NCBI GenBank assembly: GCA_016710935.1 | Contig: JADJTY010000014.1 | Coordinates: 97,501-161,500, forward strand | From: Chitinophagaceae bacterium | GTDB lineage: Bacteria; Bacteroidota; Bacteroidia; Chitinophagales; Chitinophagaceae | Direction: 5' to 3' | Length of the DNA: 64,000 nucleotides | Part shown: positions 25,640-33,376 of the stretch, piece after piece | Numbering within the stretch: the stretch's first letter is position 1 | How the letters are laid out: every line of letters begins with the position of its first letter | Notes under the pieces: generated by a model | What the model was told of the DNA's origin: nothing | The model's input: only the letters and a program-made list of their open reading frames with translations | The model's database searches: none | Made by a program: the position numbers and the translations under genes

Positions 25640-27163
25640 ATGTTCAACGAAAGCACTTCATCAGAAATTGAAACAATCATGCAGGAAGCATGGCAGGCAT
25701 TTCATGTGTACAGAAAATTTTCATTAAAACAGCGGGCGGCATTTATGAAAGCCATTGCTGTGGAACTGGAAAATTGCGGCGATGCCTTGATACAAACTGC
25801 CATGAGCGAAACCAATTTACCCGAAGCAAGATTGCGTGGCGAAAGATCAAGAACCATTTTTCAACTGAACAGTTATGCCGAGGCATGTGAAAAAGCCGAC
25901 TGGCTTGCTGCATGCATTGATACAGCCATACCGGATAAAGTACCGCCCAAACCAGATATAAGAAAAATGTTGGTACCCATTGGGCCCGTGGTGGTTTTTG
26001 GTGCAAGCAATTTTCCTTTTGCTTACTCCACTGCCGGTGGCGATACAGCCAGTGCTTTTGCAGCCGGTTGCCCGGTTATTGTAAAAGCACATCCTGCTCA
26101 TGCTGAAACATCGGAGATTGTTGCAAATGCTATTTTGACCGCAGCCACAACATGCAATATGCCCAAAGGGATTTTTGCACATGTACACGGCGCTGGTTTT
26201 GAAGTGGGCAAGGCATTGGTAACACATCCGCATACAAAAGCAGTTGGATTTACCGGTTCATACACCGGCGGTAAACAATTATTTGACTGGGGCAATCAAC
26301 GTAAAGACCCCATCCCGGTTTTTGCCGAAATGGGAAGTGTGAATCCTGTTTTTTTAATGCCCGAAAAATTATCCGCAGGATCCGGTGGAACTGCTTCAGC
26401 AAATGAAATTGCAACCATGTATGCAGGCTCCATCACGTTGGGCGTTGGCCAGTTTTGCACCAACCCCGGAATAATTATCGGTATTGAAGGCGAAGCACTG
26501 CAAACATTTGTTCACGACCTTGGTAAAGCCATTCAGCAAATTACACCTGCTGCGATGTTGCATGATGGAATTGCAGCAGCTTATAAAAAAAATAAAGACA
26601 ATGCATTGTTGCAGGAAGATGTGCACCTGGTTGCAGAAAGTGAACTTTGGCAAAGCTCCGAAACTCTGCCAAAGTTAGCAGCCTTACCAACCCTTGCTAC
26701 TGCCACCGGACAGGCATTTTTAAACAACCCTGTTTTACACCAGGAAGTATTTGGCCCCTACTCCATCATTATTCGATGCAAAGACATGAACGAAATGATT
26801 GAAGTGGCAAAAAAACTGGAAGGTCAGTTAACTTCAACCTTAATGGCCACTGAAAATGACATAAAGGACAACGACGCTTTGGTGGAAGCTGTAAAAAACA
26901 TCTGCGGCCGTTTTATTTTAAACAGTGTACCTACCGGCGTGGAAGTTTGCCTGAGTATGCAGCATGGTGGGCCCTTCCCGGCCAGTACCGATGCAAGGTT
27001 TGGCTCTGTTGGTGCCGACGGTATTAAACGTTTTGCAAGGCCCATTGCTTTTCAGAACTGGAGTAATGATTTATTACCCGCTGAACTGCAGGATGAAAAT
27101 CCGTTGGGAATATGGAGAACAGTGAACAATGAGTTGACCAAAGCTGTTGTACCAAATAAATAA
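25640..27163 (+). CDS. 2,5-dioxovalerate (ketoglutarate semialdehyde) dehydrogenase
   Basis: 507 aa, ALDH superfamily, of the subgroup that oxidises 2-oxoglutarate semialdehyde to 2-oxoglutarate (EC 1.2.1.26). The catalytic Cys273 is in GQFCTNPG and the general-base Glu region is AEMGSVNPVF. The cofactor-binding part contains FGASNFPFAYSTAGGDTASA, characteristic of this subgroup in place of the PWNFP of ordinary ALDHs. It follows the deaminase by 31 bp and delivers the final step of hydroxyproline breakdown into the TCA cycle. Pentose or glucarate pathways use the same enzyme, but no such genes are nearby. Confidence 0.9.
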   Translation: MFNESTSSEIETIMQEAWQAFHVYRKFSLKQRAAFMKAIAVELENCGDALIQTAMSETNLPEARLRGERSRTIFQLNSYAEACEKADWLAACIDTAIPDKVPPKPDIRKMLVPIGPVVVFGASNFPFAYSTAGGDTASAFAAGCPVIVKAHPAHAETSEIVANAILTAATTCNMPKGIFAHVHGAGFEVGKALVTHPHTKAVGFTGSYTGGKQLFDWGNQRKDPIPVFAEMGSVNPVFLMPEKLSAGSGGTASANEIATMYAGSITLGVGQFCTNPGIIIGIEGEALQTFVHDLGKAIQQITPAAMLHDGIAAAYKKNKDNALLQEDVHLVAESELWQSSETLPKLAALPTLATATGQAFLNNPVLHQEVFGPYSIIIRCKDMNEMIEVAKKLEGQLTSTLMATENDIKDNDALVEAVKNICGRFILNSVPTGVEVCLSMQHGGPFPASTDARFGSVGADGIKRFARPIAFQNWSNDLLPAELQDENPLGIWRTVNNELTKAVVPNK

Positions 27164-27171
27164 TTTTAAGT

Positions 27172-28293
27172 TTGACTATTACAATTAACCAGGTAATACC
27201 TATTGCGGAGCATACTAATTTATGGGACGACTTTTTACCGGAAGGCCATCATTTAAAAATAAGGCATTTACTCCCGTTAGAAAAAGCACAGATACCTGAT
27301 ATTGAAAATAATTATGTACAGATATTCCTTAAAGACAAACTAATAGGATTAGCATACCTGCAGCTATTTAAATTTTCACATACCCATTTAAATTTCGACA
27401 ACCCATCGGGTCTGCAATGCAGGGCCATAAAATTTATTTTACCCAAAAAGCTGCACCTGCTTATTTGCGGAAATTTATTCAGGATAAATTTCCAGGGTTT
27501 TTATTTTAAAAATGAGCAGCACAATGCGTACATATTTGACGCAATTGAACTTTTTGTGAAACAGAACTGTAAGCTGAAACCCAGAGGAATTATTATAAAG
27601 GATTGTAAAGAAGTTTTTGTAGAGGAAAAATATGCTGCTTCCAAATACCATTTTTTTAATGGCGATGTTACCATGGAAATTACCCGGCGGCTGCACTGGA
27701 ATACGTTTGAAGATTACCTGAATGATCTTACAAAAAAATACACCAAGCGGGCTAAAAAAATAATACAAGCTTTTGAAGGTGTGGTTACCAAAGAATTAAC
27801 TGCTGCAGAAATTTTAGAGAATGCATCAATAATAGACCAACTCTACTGGAATGTTGTAAACAAACAACAGGTAAGGCTTGGTACCGTTAATGCAGCCTAT
27901 TTGTACAAATTAAAACTGGATCTTGAACAGCGGTTTGAACTGCATGCACTCTATTTAAATAATGTAATGATCGGTTTTTACACTTACATTTTTTATACCC
28001 ATGAAATGGAAACGCATTATATAGGACTAGACTACAGGTATAATGATACACACAAAACCTATTTCAACATTTTATTTTTAAGCGTTCAGAAAATGATTGA
28101 AAGTAATTATGAAAAACTGGAACTTGGCAGAACTGCCAAAGAAGCCAAGGCAAACCTCGGGGCATTTCCAAAACAGATATTTAACTATGTGAAAGTAAAG
28201 AACCCGGTTGCCAAAATTGCTTTACGTTACTTTTTAAACAGATTTAACCAGTCAGAAAATCAAAAACAATTAGAAAGATCGCCCCTGAAATGA
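27172..28293 (+). CDS. GNAT/FemAB-like acyltransferase-fold protein, function unknown
   Basis: 373 aa, probably starting at TTG 27172, eight bases after the dehydrogenase stop. No ATG occurs in the first ~170 codons, so a non-ATG start is required. The middle and C-terminal parts (TKKYTKRAKKIIQAFEG, then YIGLDYRYNDTHKTYFNILF and ELGRTAKEAKANLG) look like the GNAT-type fold of FemAB/peptidogalycan-type acetyltransferases. The N-terminal third is less clear. Tight spacing to the hydroxyproline genes and a 4-bp overlap (ATGA) with the next gene show co-transcription. Its acyl donor and acceptor are unknown. It may be an unrelated passenger of the operon. Confidence 0.7.
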   Translation: MTITINQVIPIAEHTNLWDDFLPEGHHLKIRHLLPLEKAQIPDIENNYVQIFLKDKLIGLAYLQLFKFSHTHLNFDNPSGLQCRAIKFILPKKLHLLICGNLFRINFQGFYFKNEQHNAYIFDAIELFVKQNCKLKPRGIIIKDCKEVFVEEKYAASKYHFFNGDVTMEITRRLHWNTFEDYLNDLTKKYTKRAKKIIQAFEGVVTKELTAAEILENASIIDQLYWNVVNKQQVRLGTVNAAYLYKLKLDLEQRFELHALYLNNVMIGFYTYIFYTHEMETHYIGLDYRYNDTHKTYFNILFLSVQKMIESNYEKLELGRTAKEAKANLGAFPKQIFNYVKVKNPVAKIALRYFLNRFNQSENQKQLERSPLK

Positions 28294-28796
28294 AAAGTAA
28301 ATTAAGATCAATCATTTTTTATGCCTTTATCCTGCTTGCTGCAGGCTGGGGCATCATGTGGTATATGCGTAAGACCATCGTCCCAAAAATGGAATTTCAA
28401 ACCAGTGAATTATTGCTGATGGGCAGCAATACAAAAACCACTATTAACGATTTGAAAGGAAATGTAGTTATCGTTTCTTTTTTCCAAACCTGGTGTGGAC
28501 CCTGTATCCAGGAGATGTATGTTTTTGATGAATTGCTGGCGACAGTCAATTCGCCAGACCTTAAAATTTTATGCATATCTGATGAAGATATAGATCGTAT
28601 CAAAAAGCTTCAAAGCAGGTTCACCCCTGATAAAATCATGTTTACATATTCTTCTAAAAGCCTTTCCAGCCTCGGTATTCATGTATACCCAACAACCTAT
28701 TTGCTTAATAAAAAAGGAGAAGTGATACAATCCAAACTGGAAGGATACAACTGGGCATTGGAAAAAGCGACCATTAAAAAACTAATTGCCGAGTAA
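28290..28796 (+). CDS. Membrane-anchored TlpA/thioredoxin-like protein
   Basis: 168 aa. An N-terminal transmembrane anchor (about residues 8-25) precedes a thioredoxin fold facing the periplasm. The redox motif is WCGPC (68-72) and the cis-Pro loop is VYPTTYL. TlpA/ResA-like proteins reduce disulphides in exported proteins or in cytochrome c assembly. The ATG overlaps the previous stop (ATGA), so translation is coupled to the GNAT-like gene. It ends the plus-strand operon, convergent with the desaturase gene 15 bp away. Its link to hydroxyproline use is unclear. Confidence 0.88.
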   Translation: MKSKLRSIIFYAFILLAAGWGIMWYMRKTIVPKMEFQTSELLLMGSNTKTTINDLKGNVVIVSFFQTWCGPCIQEMYVFDELLATVNSPDLKILCISDEDIDRIKKLQSRFTPDKIMFTYSSKSLSSLGIHVYPTTYLLNKKGEVIQSKLEGYNWALEKATIKKLIAE

Positions 28797-28810
28797 CCCG
28801 CTTTACCATA

Positions 28811-30091
28811 TTATACAACCGCAGCCAGCTTTACATCTTCCCGGGCATGTTTGGCAACAAACCAGCCGGTTACTACAATGGAGATAATAAAATAAGTGCC
28901 CAGGATATATTTTGCAGCTGGCAAATAAGTACCAGCGCCAAACCAATCGTTTTGATTAAATAGAATGGTGAGCCCGATGCTGCCCCTGATCAATTCCCAC
29001 ACAATGGCCGAAGTATTCCTGTCCATCAGATCGGTGAGGGAATACACACTTAAAAAAAGAAAACCGCCATACCAGAAAATATAATTCGTATCCAAACCAT
29101 TGATCAATGCGATATTCCCAAACATATAACTAACAAAAAACAGTATCAGCAACAACTGTGTCCAGCTCCACACATTTAATGCAGTTGAAGTTTGCGTTTC
29201 GTATTTTTCAAAATGATACACATCCTCAATTTTATACACCGGGTATTTGTGTACCACATCGGCAGGGCGATAACCTGTTGGTTTAAACCACAGCGTAAAT
29301 TTATCTTTCCAGTTATTCGTTCTCCAGGCATCTTTTACCAGTAACCATACGTGTTGAAAATTTATGCGGATCGGGTTCCAGGTGCGTACCGGCCGGGTAA
29401 TGCCATAAACCGGCGGTACCTCCGGCATCTCTTCCTGGAAAGTACCAAACCATTTATCCCAGAAAATAAATATCTGTCCGTAATTCTTATCAATATATTC
29501 TTTGTTGAACGCATGATGTACCCGGTGATGTGAAGGCGTAACAATGATCTTTTCTAAAAACCCCATCTTACCTATATGTTGTGTATGGTACCAGAACTGG
29601 GCAAATAAATGCAATGGTGCAACTACCGCTATAACCTGGTAAGGCACCCCCAGTAAAGCAGCAGGCAACAGGAATATGGCAAATATTTTTACAATGGATG
29701 AAATACTCTGCCTTAATGCGCAGGCGAGGTTGTAATCTTCACTGCTGTGATGAACAATATGGCCATTCCAGAAAAAATTAGTTACATGTTGTAAACGATG
29801 TACCCAGTAACCTGCAAAATCCAAAGCAAAAAAAGCGATAACATACACAATGATAGTATTGCTGATGCTTGTCAATGCAAGCCATTTTAACATAAACGGG
29901 TAAGAAAGAACAACCAGATACAGACCGATCACATCTTTGGTAACATTGGTAACGCCGCTGCTCAGACTGCTGATCATATCCATATTACGCACCGTATCTT
30001 TTCCTTTGCGCCAGCCATACCATTTTTCAAATAACACCAGCAGCAAAAATGCCGGCATGGCTATTAGTAAAATTTTACCGTACTGTTCCAT
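28811..30091 (-). CDS. Sterol desaturase/fatty acid hydroxylase family membrane protein
   Basis: 426 aa from the ATG at 30091; a TTG at 30172 would add 27 residues without signal or membrane character. The non-haem di-iron histidine clusters are intact: HRLQH (98-102), HIVHH (111-115), YHTQH (168-172) and HHRVHH (188-193). Several transmembrane helices surround them, and an extra membrane domain forms the C-terminal third. Family members hydroxylate or desaturate sterols, carotenoids, fatty acids or ether lipids at the membrane using O2. The substrate here is unknown. It is transcribed against the hydroxyproline operon and interrupts that pathway's gene set. Confidence 0.88.
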   Translation of the reverse strand: MEQYGKILLIAMPAFLLLVLFEKWYGWRKGKDTVRNMDMISSLSSGVTNVTKDVIGLYLVVLSYPFMLKWLALTSISNTIIVYVIAFFALDFAGYWVHRLQHVTNFFWNGHIVHHSSEDYNLACALRQSISSIVKIFAIFLLPAALLGVPYQVIAVVAPLHLFAQFWYHTQHIGKMGFLEKIIVTPSHHRVHHAFNKEYIDKNYGQIFIFWDKWFGTFQEEMPEVPPVYGITRPVRTWNPIRINFQHVWLLVKDAWRTNNWKDKFTLWFKPTGYRPADVVHKYPVYKIEDVYHFEKYETQTSTALNVWSWTQLLLILFFVSYMFGNIALINGLDTNYIFWYGGFLFLSVYSLTDLMDRNTSAIVWELIRGSIGLTILFNQNDWFGAGTYLPAAKYILGTYFIISIVVTGWFVAKHAREDVKLAAVV

Positions 30092-30336
30092 GCTATAAAT
30101 GTACAAATGCTGCTCAATATTGCCAAAGTTTGTGGGTACGTTTAAAATTATCGTGCTTTTACACGCACCCAATCAATGTTAAAGAAAACAGAAGATTACA
30201 CTTCAGATCAAACCTCCTGAAACTGCATTTTGTGAAACCATTCATTTTAACAAAATCAAAATGATCTTATTGTGCTTCTGGCACAGTTTTGTTATTTATA
30301 TAATAAAGCATTTTTCAAATTTAAAATTGACTCATC

Positions 30337-30765
30337 ATGAAAAGAATATTTACACTTTCAGCCACTTTTTTGCTGGCAGCGGTTATACTAAGCAGTTGCG
30401 TAAAAGAAAGGATCGTTGTGGCAAATAATGAAGATTATTGGCTCAACCAGGAAGAAGGAGAAGTAGTGTACAGTGACCCTTCCTGCAATTATTGGGTTGT
30501 GGAAACCTATAATGGATATAATGTTATCTACACCGGTTCTGGCAGCCGGCCTTACGAAGGCGACCTCCTTTATGGAAATTTCAGTAGCCGTGGAACAAGA
30601 GATATCTATAATTATTCGGGGAGATATGTCTTTACCGGTACTGTTACCGACTATTGGCTAAGCTACAACCAGGCCCTTGATGTATTGGATTATTATTGCC
30701 CGATCTATGGCAGGGGACTACAACCCCGGGTTTTTAAAGAAGCTACTAAAATTCAGAAAAAATAA
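30337..30765 (+). CDS. Small lipoprotein, function unknown
   Basis: 142 aa. The lipobox LSSC places the lipidated Cys at about residue 21. The mature protein is rich in Tyr, Asn, Gly and Trp, with a strand-rich look (YWVVETYNGYNVIYTGSG). It has two further cysteines (PSCNYW and YCPIYG). It stands alone between the desaturase and the epimerase, with its own terminator downstream. No family recognised; probably an envelope protein. Confidence 0.75.
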   Translation: MKRIFTLSATFLLAAVILSSCVKERIVVANNEDYWLNQEEGEVVYSDPSCNYWVVETYNGYNVIYTGSGSRPYEGDLLYGNFSSRGTRDIYNYSGRYVFTGTVTDYWLSYNQALDVLDYYCPIYGRGLQPRVFKEATKIQKK

Positions 30766-30784
30766 TCCGGAAAAGATGGAACGG

Positions 30785-30819
30785 ATGCCACTATCATGTA
30801 ATCGATAGTGGCATTTTTG
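30785..30819 (+). terminator. Intrinsic terminator
   Basis: An 11-bp perfect stem (30785-30795 with 30804-30814) with an 8-nt loop and a short T-run, 20 bp after the lipoprotein stop. Confidence 0.85.
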
Positions 30820-30904
30820 TAAAAGGAAAGTAAAAATCTTTCTCTACGCTTATATAAAACAAGCGAAGTTTTAATTAAGTTGCATAGCAAATCTCAAAAC
30901 TGCT

Positions 30905-31906
30905 TTGAAGAAAACATTTATTTGTATCGATGCTCATACCTGCGGTAATCCTGTTCGCCTTGTAAAGGAAGGCGGCCCGGTGCTCATTGGGAAGAATATG
31001 AGTGAAAAGCGCCAGCATTTTCTGCAGGAATACGACTGGATACGCAAGGGACTCATGTTTGAACCCCGTGGCCACGATATGATGAGTGGCAGTATCTTAT
31101 ACCCGCCACACGACCCGCAAAACGATGTAGCTGTACTATTTATTGAAACCAGTGGCTGCCTGCCCATGTGCGGCCACGGCACCATTGGCACCATTACCAT
31201 TGCCATTGAGGAAGGATTGATAAAACCAAAAACACCGGGTATAGTAAGGATGGAAGCACCGGCTGGATTGGTGATGATCTCTTTCAGACAGGAAAGTGCA
31301 AAAGTAAGATCAGTAAAACTCACGAATGTTCCTTCTTATTTAGCTGAAACAGAATTAACAGTTAATTGCCCTGAATTGGGCGAACTGGTTGTGGATGTTT
31401 CTTATGGTGGAAATTTTTATGCCATTGTGGATGTACAGAAAAATTTTAAGGGTTTGGAACATTACACGGCTGATAAATTAATAAGTTGGAGCAGAGCGTT
31501 AAGAAAAAACATCAACGATAAATATTCTTTTGTTCATCCTGAAAACGAAACAATAAAAGGCTGCAGTCATATTTTATGGACCGGTGCTGTGTTAGATAAA
31601 ACATCTACAGCCCGCAATGCAGTTTTTTACGGCGATAAAGCCATCGATCGTAGTCCATGCGGTACAGGCACATCGGCCCGTATGGCGCAATGGTATACAA
31701 AAGGATTGCTGAAGCCCGGAGATGAATTTATTCATGAAAGCATCATTGGCAGTAAATTTATTGGCAGAATTGAAGAAGTGTTAACGGTTGCCGGAAAACC
31801 GGCGATAAGACCAAGTATAGAAGGCTGGGCAAGGATTTACGGGCAAAATACAATTACGATCGATGATGAGGATGATCCGTATGCGTATGGGTTTCAGGTG
31901 ATTTAA
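30905..31906 (+). CDS. 4-hydroxyproline 2-epimerase (proline racemase family)
   Basis: 333 aa, starting at TTG 30905 (MKKTFICIDAHTCGNPVRLV); no suitable ATG lies upstream. The fold is the two-domain proline racemase type. Both catalytic cysteines are present: Cys89 in MCGHGTIG and Cys252 in DRSPCGTGTSA. Having two cysteines separates racemases/epimerases from the Cys/Thr 3-hydroxyproline dehydratases. It converts trans-4-hydroxy-L-proline to cis-4-hydroxy-D-proline (EC 5.1.1.8), which the neighbouring FAD enzyme can oxidise. Proline racemase is the alternative, but the gene set favours hydroxyproline. The downstream gap to the FAD enzyme is completely filled by a composite repeat element. Confidence 0.92.
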   Translation: MKKTFICIDAHTCGNPVRLVKEGGPVLIGKNMSEKRQHFLQEYDWIRKGLMFEPRGHDMMSGSILYPPHDPQNDVAVLFIETSGCLPMCGHGTIGTITIAIEEGLIKPKTPGIVRMEAPAGLVMISFRQESAKVRSVKLTNVPSYLAETELTVNCPELGELVVDVSYGGNFYAIVDVQKNFKGLEHYTADKLISWSRALRKNINDKYSFVHPENETIKGCSHILWTGAVLDKTSTARNAVFYGDKAIDRSPCGTGTSARMAQWYTKGLLKPGDEFIHESIIGSKFIGRIEEVLTVAGKPAIRPSIEGWARIYGQNTITIDDEDDPYAYGFQVI

Positions 31907-31910
31907 AAAC

Positions 31911-32104
31911 AACCCCCTGCCCCCCTGAAGGGGGAACTTAAAAGCATGGAGTAAAATAGAAAGCTAAAAGCTTTTAATAAAATAGTTTTTTGATTTGCAT
32001 AGAAATCATTTTTAAAAATATTAAAAACTCAGTTCCATTTTTCTTTGTGCTATGCAACAGAGAACAATGAATTGAGGTTCCCCCTTTAGGGGGACAGGGG
32101 GGTA
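31911..32104 (+). mobile_element. Composite palindromic repeat element, copy 1 (194 bp)
   Basis: Inverted C-rich/G-rich termini (AACCCCCTGC ... AAGGGGGAACT at the left, the reverse complement of the same pattern at 32072-32104) bracket an AT-rich core. A second copy lies inverted at 37681-37850. The right two thirds of the two copies align nearly throughout, including TGATTTGCATAGAAATCATT (31991-32010), the word TGTGCTATGCA and AATTGA preceding the right terminus. It has no coding capacity. It fills the whole gap between the epimerase stop (31906) and the next ATG (32107). It is probably a non-autonomous element of MITE or paired-REP type. Confidence 0.75.
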
Positions 32105-32106
32105 TT

Positions 32107-33345
32107 ATGATAACAATCATTGGTGGCGGGGTAATCGGCCTATGCAGCGCTTACTATTTACAAAAGGAAGGATACGAAGTAACGGTCATTGAGCGTGGCG
32201 ATATAACCGACGGCTGTTCTTTCGGTAATATGGGTTATATGTCGCCCAGCCATTTTGTGCCGTTGGCAAGCCCGGGCATTATAGCCGAAGGCTTTAAACA
32301 CATGCTCAGCAGCAGCAGCCCGTTTTATATAAAGCCCAGGCTTGACTGGGACCTGATGCAATGGGGCTGGCATTTCTGGAAGAACAGTAATACTGCAACG
32401 GTTAAAAAAAATGCACCGCACTTAAATAACCTGTTGCAATTAAGCCGTGCTTTAATAAACGACATGCGTACTGAAATTGGTGACACATTTGATATGGAAG
32501 AGAAGGGCTGCCTGATGATGTGCAAACACCAAAAAACGCTTGATCATGAATTTCACCTGGCAGATGATGCTGAAAAATTTGGATTGAAAGTAGAGCGGTT
32601 GCTGAAAGATGATGTGCAAAAATTGGAACCTGATGTTGAACTGAATGTTGCCGGTGCAGTTTTGTTTAAAGATGATTGCCATTTCAATCCGGGGAAGATG
32701 ATGATTGCGCTGAAAAATAATTTAGAAAAAAAAGGAGTTAAATTTCAGCTTAATACTACGGTTACGGGTTTTGAAAAAGCGAACGATACCATTTCAGCAG
32801 TTATTACCGACAAAGGGAAATTTGATTGTGAGCAGGTTGTTGTAGCAACCGGAAGCTGGTTACCAGTTGTTGCAAAAATGATGGGCATCAGATTATTATT
32901 ACAGCCGGGCAAAGGATACAGCCATACTTATCAGCATGTAGAAAAAAATATAAAATTCCCGGCGATCCTTGTTGACGGGAGATGTGCTATAACGCCCTGG
33001 GGACATCAGCTTCGCATTGGCGGCACCATGGAATTAAGTGGCATTAACAACAAAGTTTTAATTAACCGCATGCAGGGCATTTATGATTCTGCAACCGATT
33101 TTTACCCTGGTTTAAAGATTGATTTTCCGGCGGCAGATAAAATATGGAATGGCTTAAGGCCGGTTACACCGGATGGGTTGCCCTACATTGGGAAAGTTTC
33201 AAAGTTTGTTAATGTTACCATAGCCGGAGGCCATGCCATGCTGGGCATTTCTGAAGGAACAGGCACCGGGAAACTGGTAACTGAAATTATAAAACAGCAA
33301 CCAACATCTATCAATATCAACGCATTTAACCCGCAAAGATTTTAA
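32107..33345 (+). CDS. FAD-dependent D-hydroxyproline/D-amino acid dehydrogenase (DAO family)
   Basis: 412 aa. The N-terminal FAD-binding motif GGGVIGLCSAYYL and the C-terminal RPVTPDGLPYIG and GTGTGKLVTE signatures mark the DadA/DAO family of amine oxidoreductases. In hydroxyproline pathways a member of this family oxidises cis-4-hydroxy-D-proline to 1-pyrroline-4-hydroxy-2-carboxylate, the substrate of the deaminase encoded at 24712. Electrons would pass to the respiratory chain rather than O2, as for related dehydrogenases (inference). The ATG lies three bases after the composite repeat, so the repeat must supply its upstream signals or the gene is read through from the epimerase. Confidence 0.88.
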   Translation: MITIIGGGVIGLCSAYYLQKEGYEVTVIERGDITDGCSFGNMGYMSPSHFVPLASPGIIAEGFKHMLSSSSPFYIKPRLDWDLMQWGWHFWKNSNTATVKKNAPHLNNLLQLSRALINDMRTEIGDTFDMEEKGCLMMCKHQKTLDHEFHLADDAEKFGLKVERLLKDDVQKLEPDVELNVAGAVLFKDDCHFNPGKMMIALKNNLEKKGVKFQLNTTVTGFEKANDTISAVITDKGKFDCEQVVVATGSWLPVVAKMMGIRLLLQPGKGYSHTYQHVEKNIKFPAILVDGRCAITPWGHQLRIGGTMELSGINNKVLINRMQGIYDSATDFYPGLKIDFPAADKIWNGLRPVTPDGLPYIGKVSKFVNVTIAGGHAMLGISEGTGTGKLVTEIIKQQPTSININAFNPQRF

Positions 33346-33376
33346 AGATTATCTTCTCTGCAATTTTGCCTATTGC

